Of a stretch of DNA of 64,000 bases, positions 47,901 to 59,688 are shown piece by piece (the stretch's first letter is position 1; each line of letters begins with the position of its first letter). The DNA comes from Gossypium raimondii (Eukaryota; Streptophyta; Magnoliopsida; Malvales; Malvaceae). The position numbers were made by a program, and so were the translations under genes. The DNA lies in NCBI RefSeq assembly GCF_025698545.1, contig NC_068569.1, positions 5,580,001-5,644,000 on the forward strand. The letters run 5' to 3'. The notes beneath the pieces were generated by a model. It ran no database searches, was not told the origin of the DNA, and worked only from the letters and a program-made list of their open reading frames with translations.

Positions 47901-50900
47901 CCTATTTGTGTGATTATTTTTGTTGTTTCAGGATGAAAATCTACAAAGATGTTCTATATCAGCTGATTCTCGGGTTGAAAATAGTGGTAGTGAAGATTCG
48001 AGTGATGATGAAAATCCAGATATGAAAGACAATGGCTACCATGATGCAGAAAATGAAGCCAGTCCGGACACAGATGAAGATCCTTCACGTGTTCTCAGTG
48101 GGAAATTAAGTGAAAGCAGTGGTTATGCGGGCAGTGATCTCTATGACTGCAAGGTTCCTTTTATCCCCTTTCTCTAAAATAAAAACAACATCAATGGCTG
48201 CACACTTGAATTGTCAACCGGTTAGGGGCCTGGCCCGCTGGGTTTGGAAATGACTCTTTAGTCCCAATTCTGGCCTGAGGATATTGTTATTTTTTTATAT
48301 TAACAAATAAAGTTGTTTAATTTAAATTACGAATGGCTGGTTGCTGGGCCATGTCAGACCTGGCTAAGGTTAGCTCACGTTTTCATTATGTTAGCTTGAC
48401 CCATCCCATGGAAACCTTTGCACAAACATGCAATGACTTACAGGAGAACTATTATGATGTTGCAATGATCAATGTTAAGAAATGATATCTGGATATCTTG
48501 GATGTGGAAAGTAGTTAAGAATTATTTGATGTGTTGGACTTGGGAAGTTGATGGGTTTCATACGTAATAACATTTGATCTTCTTGTTCTGTTGTGCATCC
48601 TCTACTGCTGGGAATCATTCATATTGATTCTTTGAGATTCTCTTTCATGCCATACAAACAAGAAGTATCTGGGCTTGTGATTATCCATGAAGATGTGGAA
48701 GTGCTTCTATTCATAGAATTTGAGTGATTTCATCTGGAGTGTGTAGTTTTTAGATGGCTTCATTTGATGATAATTTCAAAGAGGATAAACTGAAAATCCA
48801 TGAAGATATGGAAGGGCTTACTATTCATAGAATTCGAGTGATTTCAGCTGGAGTGTGTAGCTTTTAGACGGCTTTATCATTTGATGATAATTTCAAAGAG
48901 GATAAATTGAAAAAGAAATATCTCTATGTCATGAAAAACAGTGAGGATTAATTAGTAGAACTTCAGCGTAAATAGTTTCATAACATAAACTGTATTAATC
49001 ATGTTTTGTTGCCTTAGGAAGGAAAAAGAAAAGAGTTTGTAAAACCTTATGTATTGGAAAGCATTTCCCTTCTAGGGTTTTTCTGCTGCACACTAAGCTT
49101 TAGCATGATAAAGGACCGAATATTGAATGAAATAAACCTTCACGTTTTTGTGTTATAGGTTGTTGGAGAACTTGAGTGATAATCCCTTAACTAATCCATT
49201 TTCTGTGTACAGGCATTTGGGGATGATGGTTCAGATGTTGTGTCCCCTAGAAACAATAATACTCAGGCTGAGAGTTCAAGCTTATCTGCAGACCCATTGC
49301 AGATGAGAGATCCTGACCCTCAACTGGAGGAACATGGCAGGCAAGATAAAGGAAATGAAAATCCAATCAATGAGATAGATGTTCCAAGTGTGTTACCTAC
49401 TGGTGAATCTTACCGATCAATGGGTGAGATTCTGTCTTCAATGCATCCTGGCCATCCTGTATCGGTGCCTGGACTTGAATCTTCTACTGAGAAGCCAGTT
49501 GGTAAAGCTAGAGGCTCCAGTATTAATTCAAAGAGATCTACATTTTGGGGAAGAAACAATGTGAGTTACCATTTTATGATGCATTATGTAATTGCAAGGA
49601 TCTCTCAGTTACATGCACTAGACATGTCACGTTTATCCAAGCACTTTCTGAATTGATTTTAATATGGTTGATTAACGTAGGTAAGATCTATGTCTTGATA
49701 AACTTTCCTACGAAGGAGATGAGAAAAAATTATCTTTGAAGCAGTCTTAAGAAAAACGCTTTATTGTTCTTGCATCATTGCTTTGTGCTCCATTGCTGCA
49801 TTCTAGGATTTTCCATCACACAAGTCATGGTTTAGTTTCTTTCATTTTCTTTTATCGTTTTTTATAAACCCTGCTTACAGAGGTTAACAAACAAACATGC
49901 ACCTACAACTTCAAGGCCATAAGTATTCCATCATTCAATAGATAAAGCTCCAAACTATCCAGACATTGCATTTATTGTTCTCAGAATGTTTGTGGGTCAT
50001 TTAGGTTCAACACATAATGAAGGAGACAAGAAAAAATTATTTTTGAAGAAGTGTTTTATTGTTCTAGTTTCATCGCTTTGTGTTTCAGTGCTGCATTCTA
50101 GGATTTCCATCACATGACTCACAATTTATTTTCTTTCCTTTTCTTTTATTGTTTTTGACAAACCCTGCATGCAAAGCTTAACAAACAAACATAGCGCTTA
50201 CAATGTCGAGGCCATAAGTATTCCATCATTCAATAGATAAAGCTCCAAACCATTCAGACATTGCGTTTATTGTTCTCGGTTTAATGTTTGGGGGTGGTTT
50301 AGCTTCAACACATATCAAACTCAGTTCACTGGTTTCTTTCATGTAAAAATTTGCTCTTAGCGGATTCTTTGGGCCCTGGACTTATTTGGAAGGCTGCTCG
50401 TTTTCATGGAATCAAATAGCATAAATGATTGCTGCATCAGCTAGCAAAGAAATGTTAATGAAAATCCTCTCTTGTCTTAGAAATTGTATTTGAATGACTT
50501 GCGTATCTGACTCTTCTGGGTCTGGACTTATTTGGAAGGCTGCTCATTTTCATGCACTCAAATAGCAAATATTACTGTTGCATCAACTAGCAAAGAAATG
50601 TTAATGAAAATCCTCTCTTAGAAATTGTATAATTTACATATATGACTGGCTTTGATAATCTGCAATCTTATATTTGGACTATATAACAGAACAAGCCTAT
50701 TTCTACAGACTATTACTGTGCTCCTCAGTAAAGCATATGTGCATCTTGAATGTTGTACCTTACTTTGCTGGTGGATGTATATGTGCTTTGGTTTTTTTGC
50801 GGAAATGCAATGAGATGCTTTACTTATTTTTACAGTTTCTGTTGACAGAGGAAAACCATAATTGAATCTTCATTTGCTTTGTCATACAGGCCAGAAAGAC

Positions 50901-53900
50901 ACCATCAATGGAATCTGTTGATTCTTCTGGTGAAGAAGAGTAAGTTACTCATTACATTTATAGCTTTCTGCTTTATTATTTGGATTTCTTTTAACTAGTA
51001 TCTCTGCATTTGAAAACTTACTCAGGCTTTGTGTTTTTGCAATTCTTGCTTAGCACAAGGCTGAATCTTAGTCCATCTTAAAATCTGCCTACTACTTTTA
51101 ACTTGATAGTGTTGCATGATGCCATTTTGTTAAAACAGTGCAGTTGAGTTCTTATATTGAAGTTGTCTAAAAATATCTTTTACATCTGATGTATTTGGTG
51201 TTTTTTCTTCTAGGCTTGCTATACAGAGGCTTGAAATCACTAAGAATGACCTACAACATCGTATTGCAAAAGAGGTAAGCACTACCTTTTTGAAATCATA
51301 GTATGCTTGACCAGAGAAATAGATTTTGTCTCCACTGACAGATTGCTTATTATTTTTGTAGGCTAGAGGAAATGCAATCTTACAAGCTAGCTTGGAAAGA
51401 AGAAAACAAGCGTTGCATGAACGTCGCTTGGCACTTGAGCAAGATGTATTTCTTTCTTACCTATTTTTATTCCTTAGATATTAGTATTACATGTTCGGCA
51501 AGGAATTGAGTCTTAGAAATTTCTTGTTTGTGATCATTTTGGATTAGTACTATATGCTTTACTTAGGCCCGTTTCTATATATTTCTTTGTTTGCTTTAGT
51601 GAGGAATTAGTTCTATATATTTTGCCTTATTCTAATTATTCTATTGGAGGAGGTCTTAACATTTTCTGGATACTAACAACACAACAGGCTCATGAAGTTG
51701 CAAATTTCTTCAGTTGTTCCTTACATACATCCAATAAAAAATGCCTTTGGCAAGTGAGGGTTTTTGAACTGATAAAAGCTGCTTAGAAGATTGGATGAAA
51801 ATCACTCTGCAGATGGTCACGCTAGGCGATTTTGTGGCTTGCATTTACCGAAAAATAGTTATACTTTGAATTTATTTTCTGCGACTATGCATGCACAGAA
51901 CAATTATGAGGGTAATAGTTTGGATACTGTTTGAACTAAAAGTATTGTGCAGAATCTCTAACTGTGAACAAACATCAATCTTCTTTCTTTCCAAGAAATG
52001 ATTTTTCTTGAAAATTATGTTCCTAAATTTGTGTTCCTACTTACCTTTAAATTACTATGTAGGTCTGTAGATTGCAAGAGCAGCTACAAGCTGAAAGGGA
52101 TCTTAGAGCTGCCCTTGAAGTTGGATTGAGCATGTCAGCAGGACAATTTCCTAGTTCCCGTGGAATAGATTCCAAGGTTGGTACTGATTTCAAGAGAATC
52201 GTTCTTTTTTATAAATTTAGCATTCCTCATTCTTATAACTTAAATTGATGTAAAGACGAGGGCTGAGCTTGAGGAGATTGCTCTTGCCGAAGCTGATGTG
52301 GCTAGATTGAAGCAGAAAGTTGCAGAACTCCACCAGCAGCTGAATCAGCAACGGCAGCATCATTATGGTTCCATATCTGATGCATGTGACCATTACCGAC
52401 ATGTCCAAAATCATAATTCTCAACAGTGAGTTATTGGAATCTTTCTGTTCATTTGATTCCTAAGCTTTCTCTGTCTAAACTTACTAGCATTGCATGGCAG
52501 ATTCTAGGTTGTAATGATTGATATCTAGGAACCAATTGAAGTACGCATTTCAGTACTGGATTAAGATTTCAAATTTCCTATCACCTGACTTGTTTCCAAA
52601 TGTTAGTTCCTTGCATTAGGAGTTATCTTTCGAGCTCCCTCTTGAGGATCTGAAACCCAACATATAATTTTAGTCAAGGTCTTTTTGAAGTTCTTTGGCT
52701 GTCAAGGTGAATTCAAGCCCTTAAGAAGATGGACTTCTTATACATCTTGAAAAATAGACTTTCTTATAGGCAGATCTTGTTGAGTGTAGTGTGGGAGGAG
52801 AGCCATCTTTATGCTAGCTAATTACTGATTAGGCTTGGTTTGATGTTTGGAAGGGATGTGGTTACTACCAGATGTTTTTAGAAAAAAAAAAAAAATCTCG
52901 GAGAGGAAGAAATCTTTTACTGGATGGGTATGAATGGTTTTTTTTTTTTGAAGTGGTAGTTATTACATCTAATATGGTGATTTTGAAGGGTTTCTACTGA
53001 TTGATGATTTATATATTGTTTTATCATTTTTTTTGAACTTTTTACTAGGCATTCTAGAACTACCCAAAATGGTAAACAGTATATGTTTATAATATTTGTC
53101 TGCTGAAGAGTTGAAACTCAATAATTTTAGTATGAGTTCTTTTCCTTGTGCTTAAAATGTGTATATTTTTGTAGGAGGTTTCTTCAGCAAGATTTTGATA
53201 CAACCCTTGCTTTTGTTAATCATGAAAGGAAACAAAGAACAGAGTTGAAACTCAATAATTTTATTACGAGTTCTTTTCCTTGTGCTTAAAATGTGTATAT
53301 TTTTGTAGGAGATTTCTTCAGCAAGATTTTGATACAACCCTTGCTTTTGTTAATCATGAAAGGAAACAAAGAACAGAGGTACGCCTTCATTATGTTTTCG
53401 GAAAAAATCCATGTGTCTTGGTTGATTGAAATGAAATTTCATTGAGGATAAATTCTAAGAATTAGATCATGTTGGCTATCATTTTACTATTTTGTTTCTC
53501 GTAGTATTAATATAAATCAGCCTAGCCCAGCCGTTTGACCTAGTTTAATTGGGACATTGAAGGCTGTTAGTCCTTTTATGTACTTCTTGGACATGAAAAC
53601 GATCATAATGTTTGTTTGTCATTATTGTTGGAATGTTGATGAGCCAATACTGCTGAATTGTATATATGTGTTTGTACATGAGTACCTGTGTTTCACCTTA
53701 CTGAGGATACCTTTTTGTAGGAGAATATAGTTAGGGCTGTAATCAGCAAACCTGAGCTCTAATAACGTGAAGCTTGAGCTCAACATGAAACTTAGCTCAA
53801 GCTTGGGATAAATCAAAATATTCAAGCTTGCTTGATTACTCAATTTACATGCTCGTGCTCGAATTAAGCTTTTCAGTGTACAAATTTCTTGTGCTATTTT

Positions 53901-54821
53901 TCCCCCTTGACCAAACTTTGTTTCATTAAGGTTATACTTATTTTCAAGTAGTAAGCCATTTTCTCTGGAGATGTTTTCTCTGCATGTAAAATTGACTTGA
54001 TGCTTGTTCTAACTTATGTTTGCCATGGATTAAGGAGTTTTATTGGTGATGACAATGAAAGTTAACTGATGATGAGCACAGAACGGTGTTAGGACTTTTA
54101 ATTTTTCTGCATCAGTATCTGTGCTATGATTACCTTTGAACTTGTTATGTTTTTCTATCTCCATGTCTTCTTGGTCGTTCTAGTTCTATCACTTTAAATA
54201 TATATTGATGTTCGGTCCTCATTTTATCCACTCTAAATGTGCATTTTAAAAACTGTCTGCAGGAGAGTTTGCTAGGGCCAGACTGGAGGAATGTAAAAGG
54301 ACAGGAATTGGCAGTTGGAAACAGCAGCAAGCAGCCTACACGAAAGCAATTTATGGAGTCGACAAGCTTGAGTGACTCAAAAAGTGCTGAGCTGTCCGTA
54401 AATATGTCTATGGATGAGGTTACTTCTGCCTCTATCCCATCCACTTCAAGAGCAGCAGAGGTAACACTGACTGTTTGCTTGTTTCTATTCTGTAGGTGAC
54501 ATATTTTTGCCTACTTTTAAAATTTGACCATTGGAAAACTAGTATCAGAATCTAATCATACGAACAATGTGGCTTATACCTGATCAACTGTTGCATAGAA
54601 TAGTTAGTAGATACTGAATCTGCTATGATTTGCAGGTGATTGATTATACAAGACATCCGTCAGCAGCTTCATCAGCTCTGGTAGAATTAACAACCCGTCT
54701 CGACTTTTTCAAGGAAAGGCGTTCCCAACTGATAGAACAGCTTCACAACCTTGATCTGAACTATGGAACATCCTCTCAGGAGTTTTTATACAAACCATCA
54801 TCATCACCCCCTTGGAACTAA
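41999..54821 (+). CDS. PHGAP: PH-domain Rho GTPase-activating protein for ROPs (PHGAP1/2, REN1 family)
   Basis: Twenty-two coding exons: 41999-42052, 43368-43404, 43873-43949, 44454-44524, 44599-44677, 44785-44929, 45042-45161, 46010-46087, 46196-46251, 46332-46401, 46792-46879, 47263-47506, 47932-48153, 49213-49560, 50890-50939, 51214-51274, 51362-51445, 52063-52176, 52256-52425, 53309-53378, 54263-54460 and 54636-54821. They sum to 873 residues with every phase closed. A PH domain (about 18-125; FKSGPLFISSKGIGWKSWKK) binds phosphoinositides. RhoGAP (about 160-370) has EGILRQSADVEEV, with the catalytic Arg finger near 203, and MTPSAVAACMAPLLLRP. A Ser/Asp-rich linker precedes a coiled coil (about 580-720). 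Such proteins switch off ROP GTPases at the plasma membrane in cell polarity and shape. The start SASLAAFERPR fits PHGAP1/2; which one is unresolved. An out-of-frame ATG lies 16 bases upstream. Exon 20 exists twice. Confidence 0.93.
46637..46700 (+). repeat. Short tandem duplication in a PHGAP intron
   Basis: GCATAAAGTTCTGTCCCCAT occurs at about 46638 and again about 41 bases later. The copies are identical over at least 22 bases. Confidence 0.8.
48683..48912 (+). repeat. Tandem duplication, period 113, in PHGAP intron 13
   Basis: The block starting ATCCATGAAGAT at 48683 is repeated from 48796, running through ATTCATAGAATT, GGAGTGTGTAG and TTTGATGATAATTTCAAAGA. Copies differ at scattered bases. 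Confidence 0.85.
49712..50330 (+). repeat. Tandem duplication, period about 307, in PHGAP intron 14
   Basis: The block starting GAAGGAGATGAGAAAAAATT at 49712 returns at 50019 as GAAGGAGACAAGAAAAAATT. It runs through GCTGCATTCTAGGAT, CATTCAATAGATAAAGCTCC and TTTATTGTTCTC. Copies differ by substitutions and a few small gaps. Confidence 0.85.
50365..50640 (+). repeat. Tandem duplication, period about 146, in PHGAP intron 14
   Basis: CTGGACTTATTTGGAAGGCT starts at 50376 and again at 50522. Both copies continue with CTAGCAAAGAAATGTTAATG and AAAATCCTCTC before diverging slightly. It directly follows the 307-base duplication. Confidence 0.85.
53107..53378 (+). repeat. 134-bp tandem duplication containing PHGAP exon 20
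   Basis: Copy 1 is 53107-53240 and copy 2 is 53241-53374, sharing intron end, acceptor (TTTTTGTAG) and exon. The exon copies are 53175-53244 and 53309-53378 and differ at one silent base (AGG against AGA). Only copy 2 is followed by a donor (GAG-GTACGC); copy 1 runs into TTGAAACTC. The copies are nearly identical, so the duplication is recent. Use of copy 1 as acceptor would give a stop at 53287-53289. Confidence 0.95.
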
Positions 54822-55541
54822 CTGGTGAATCTGGAGGAGCAACGTTGTCTCGTGTTGTTGTACATCCTAATTTGTTGCATGTAATCTCATTTCTTATCTT
54901 TTACTCGTTTTTTCACTTTGGTTTGTGAAGGTGATCGGAGTTGTAATCAGAATGTTTTAATTTTTTTATGGGACATTGAAAAGAAAACCAGTAACATTGT
55001 GGATAGCATATGGAGCTTAGGAGGTATGCATGTATGTATGTATCTGAACGAATATCTTTGAAGATAAAACGTTTTTCCCATTTTGAGCGCTATTTTGTAT
55101 TATCATTAGAGACTGCTAACATGCATACGAAGTGGCCGAGCCTTTGTCAGCTCATTCTCTCGCGGCTTTCATTGGTAGAATTTTATCTGGTCATAGAATC
55201 ATCTCTTATGGCCAAACACTCCGTCAGAATAAAAAAAAAAAAAAAACTTACATAACTCCAAATGTATATAGGTTACCAACAAAAAGATGTCTCACTATAT
55301 CATAGAAACAATAAAAAAAATTACAATTAGCAAGAAGCATTACTTCAAATTGTCAAACATCAAACGCCAAAAAGCCGCACCGTTAAACCATGCACAATCA
55401 CCGCTCAGACTTGAGCCACCATAAGAGGAATAAGACATCACTCATCAGCCGAAAACAAATACAAATCCGGGTTTTCAGTAAATTAAGTTTCAACACCATC
55501 TTCTCTTGTTATAATCCGCCCTCAATATAGAGCTAAACAAG
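54822..55541. other. Convergent gap between PHGAP and Y14
   Basis: The 3' ends of two convergent genes face each other here. It should hold both 3' UTRs; a run of A's at 55230-55245 is present. No further gene was recognised. Confidence 0.5.
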
Positions 55542-58165
55542 TTAGTATCTTCTCCTGGGACTCCTCGAGCGATGTGATCGCCCAGATCTGCAAAAATTTA
55601 CAAGGTAAAAAGGTATTGTTAGGTCCCCTCGTATACTCGTTTTGCACCTAACAAGGAAAGCAGCAGTAAAAATGGTTTCAAGATTCGGGCAAGCTTGGCA
55701 CTTGGCATCTAGGTTTGAGTTAAGCTGGGTTGTGCTTAGGTACGGTACGTTGCTTTTTGCTTCAGGTCTTCTTAAATCAAGTCATTCAAATTTGGGTTGC
55801 TTCAATTCCAAGAATTAAATGGTTCAATCCATCTAACTTAAAAAGTTCAGGCGGGTTGAAGATCATCCTTTCACCATTTATAATTTATATATATTTAAGT
55901 ATCAACCCAAACTCAGCAGCATATTAATAGAGACAAACCTCAAATTTTTTCTTTTGAAGGCTCCAGTACTGGGCCCATTGCTAAAGGCCCAATCAACATT
56001 GATAGTCTGCGTAAGAAGTTCTATTCCATCCATCGTGGATATGGCATTCTTCGCTTCTTCAAACTTTTCATACTCAATCAATGCATATCCCTAATTTAGA
56101 AACACTCGCATTAATTTTACTTGAACAAAAATACACGATATTATGAAAAGACAGTAAAAGAATTCAAAAGTTTGTCAAAGAATAGTCATTTGTCTCTTTT
56201 ATCTTCAACCAATAGTCCAATGCTATGAAATAAAGACATTAAAATGTGTCGAGCTAGTTTTAAGTAACAATAGAAAATGGTTAGAAGCACTGAATTGCTT
56301 GATGTCTTGCGGTATAAATGAATCAACGTTTTCTATGGGCAAAGCAATATGATAAACATTGAACATACAGATATAAAAGGCCAAAACATATACAATACAA
56401 TACACACATGCAGAAGCATAATCATGAATACATAAGAAAAATATGCAATGTGAAGAGTTCCACCACCAAAAACAAAAGTTAAAAAGTACATCATTGCACA
56501 AAATAATGGTCATAAAGTGAGCAAAAATTTAATAAGTTGATTACCTTGACAAATCCAGTGCGACGATCAAGATTTAAATGCAAATTCTTGATCTCACCAA
56601 ATTCACCAAATGCATTGTGCAAATCATCCTCTTGTGCTTCCTCATGTACACCACTGACCAAAATAATCCATCCTTCGATAGCTGCACATTTATTAATGAG
56701 AATAAAAGAATATTATCATTGAGAAGAAGAGTACAAGACTTCACAAGCATAAAGGAAAATATTGTTTTTATTCTTGCAATGATTGCTTTTATCTACCATG
56801 TTCTACAAGTTGAGTTACATTGGCATCAAGCAGGAAACGAAAGAGTGCCCACAAACTTTAAAATTGCCAGATATATCTAATGGAGTATGGTTTGGTTTTA
56901 GAAAATGTCCCATGCTTTCGGTAATGGAGCAAAATGAACCTCAACGATCAACCAAGAATATATATACATCCACTTTTTAAAAAATCCTCAGAAATCAAGA
57001 GGAATTTCTATAAGATGTTAAATACTTTTTATTTAATTTTCTCTAATTCTTAATAGAAATTCCTATTGTACTTTGGAAAACAATTAAAAACGGATTATGT
57101 CTAATAACCAAGCCCAAAAATTACAAACGACTTATGTCTAATTTTCTTGGAAATTACAAACTGATTATGTCTAATATCCAAGCCTAGAAATGCGCCGCTT
57201 TAGATATATTAACCATCTGACAAACAAATACACCTTAGGATTGTGGGGCACACAGAAATTGAGGGCCATAAATTTCCTTAAGCATCGTCCACTATACTTT
57301 GTTCCAGTCTCATGAATGAGATGAACATATCAAACTCATCATTAAAGATCTTCGATATAAAGATAATAAAGCATTTCTCCTTAATTAAGGGTTTCCATAA
57401 AGTACAACGTAGTTAGAAACTATCCACATTGAATAAGTCAAGGTAGTTGCGGTTAGGAATCCGACATTCATAAGGTTAGGAAGTTTAAACAGTCCATAAA
57501 ACGAATCATTTTTAAAGTCTGATTCTGGAATAACCTAATAAATCATGAACTGAAGAGCTTATGAATTCGTGTTATTAGCAACCGGTAGTGAATAAATAAT
57601 TAGGAGAAAAATTAACATTATATTCCGAGAGTGAAGATATTTCATATAACCCAGAAAAAATCTCAGAAACCCGCTCAAGGTTCAGCATTAAGCGAAAACT
57701 ATCAAATTCCCAACTAATTTCAAACCCAATTTTGTTATGAAATTAAGAGCAACTTCCATAAAGCAAAAATGAAAGCAATTTCGTAATCATCTTGTTTTGT
57801 AGGGCAAAAAAATAAGAATAAAACCCTAGAAAATCAAACAAAATGAAACAATATAAGTGAACAGGGAGAGAAAAAATTAGGGTTTAGTGAAGGGACTAAC
57901 ATCTCTGGGGACCGGGGCCGCCGTCAGTGCCGAGGGACTCGAAGTCGCGGGAGGCGAGACGGGAGTGGCGGTCAGCATCGCCCTCACGGAAGCCACGACC
58001 CTTGGTCTTCTTATGAGCAGAAAGAGAGGTGGAAGCGGCGCCAGTGATGGCGGACTTGAGCTTAGGCAAGGGAGCTTGAGGGGAGGCATCGCCGGCGGCG
58101 TCCTCGTCCATGAGGTCATCATCCTCCGGTTCAAAATCCACAGCCTCCACGTCACCGCTCGCCAT
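55542..58165 (-). CDS. Y14: Exon junction complex RNA-binding protein Y14 (RBM8A)
   Basis: Four coding exons on the minus strand: 58165-57901, 56681-56545, 56090-55939 and 55587-55542 (TAA), 199 residues with phases closing. The acidic N-terminus [20 protein letters not shown] leads through [14 protein letters not shown] and [20 protein letters not shown] into one RRM (about 92-170), with RNP2 around ILVSGV and RNP1 as KGYALIEY at about 134-141. The sequence [18 protein letters not shown] and a short Arg/Ser tail, [15 protein letters not shown], complete it. Y14 dimerises with MAGO. The pair sits on mRNA upstream of exon junctions as the core of the exon junction complex, acting in localisation and nonsense-mediated decay. 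Its RRM mainly serves the MAGO contact. The first coding exon is strongly GC-rich compared with the rest of the window. Confidence 0.96.
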
Positions 58166-59688
58166 CGGGTGATCTGTACGCGCGTAACTTTGTTTGTTTC
58201 CCTTTTAGAATTTGTAAATTTTCGTGGGTGTGTCGGAGAGGGTTAAGCCGACCGAGGTTTTTATATTTATAGTGGGGAAGTTAAGTTTCATTATCCGTAA
58301 TGAAATGGAAATGATGGAATGAGTAAAATAATTTTGAATTAATTAATTCATAAGTTTTATTTTATCATTTTATTTTATTTTCAATTATTCGAATTAATGT
58401 ATAATTTTTTTAAACATTAATTTCTTATCTGCTCTGTTTCATACAATCCCTAGAATTATCCATAGCCCTCTTTAATCGGATAAAAACTCTTTCAAAGAAA
58501 AATAAGAGAAAAGAATAAAAATATGATAAATTTGAATTGTTAATTTACTTATTTAGATCTTCAAATTTATTATTCTAGAAAATTTTATATTTTCTTATAT
58601 ATTGTTTAGAAAATTTAATTTTTAATTTATAAATATATTTTAAAATATAATTTGGAATTTTTTAAAAGTTTTGAATTTTAAAAGTTATTTTATTTTATTT
58701 TTTGTATTTTTATTGAGAGAAACTAATTTGTTATTTTTCAAATTTGACAGATACTAAAGAGATAATTACACCAATCAATTATTTGAATTATCTGAATTAT
58801 AAAATTCAACTTGAGTCAAATTGAAACACAAATTACTTATTCGAGTTTATTCAAAAAACTGAATAACTCGAATAACTCAATTTGATTAACTCAAAATTCA
58901 AAAAGATTTTAATTTTTCGAGTCAAATTAAGTTTTACTTTCCTTAATTAAGCTAATGTATGTATAATATTAACATTATTCCAAATATGCATATTAAATTT
59001 TGTTAATTTTTTCATAATCTTGTTTAAGTCTACATTTTTTTGAAATACATACTATATTTTTTATTTAATATTGATTAATTTCATATATTGTAATTAAAAT
59101 TTTAAACATAGAAAATATTTTTAAAATTTACATATAATATTATTAAGATTTAATATTCGATTAATAATATACATAAAAACAATATATTGTAAATTTAAAA
59201 TAGATGGATAAAATTATTCACCAAGTTCAACTTATTTCTAAACCGATCATATTTTCTAAGAGATCAATTATTTTGTGTCTATATTTGGATAGGTTGGGTT
59301 TTAGAGAATCAATAAATTTCACCATACCACCTTATTAGCAAACAAATAAATAATATTTTTTATTCATAACATTAATGAAGTAATATCGTGGATGCACTAA
59401 TGCAAAATATATATGTATACCAATCAATCCATGCATCAAAGTATTTATCAATGATCTTTAGTTTTAAAGAATCGAGAAAAATTATAAAATTAAGTTGAAA
59501 ACTCCTCAACAACTTTACTTACTAATATAAAATAAACATTTTGTTTAGTGTATTCATTATCTCCCTTTACTCCTTTTAACTTGTCCAAACTTTATTGCAA
59601 AGATTTCCTTATTCACTTTCTAAGTAAATGAGTCTATAAACTAACCCACTCTATAATTTTAGAAACCAAAGTAGGATAGAGGTTGATG
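58166..59688. other. AT-rich gap: Y14 upstream region and annexin 3' region
   Basis: The first 100 bases hold the Y14 leader. From 58300 the DNA is AT-rich, and 58790-58930 shows repeated ACTCGAATAACTC-type words like those in plant interspersed repeats. No gene was recognised. Confidence 0.45.

Noticed and set aside
53175-53244. First copy of exon 20 as the normal exon of the RhoGAP
   Set aside because: It lacks a GT donor at its end and leads to an early stop, so copy two (53309-53378) was used in the model.
57877-58246. Overlapping open frames on both strands at the Y14 first exon
   Set aside because: They are shadows of the GC-rich Y14 exon in other frames; only the frame beginning [11 protein letters not shown] continues into an RRM.
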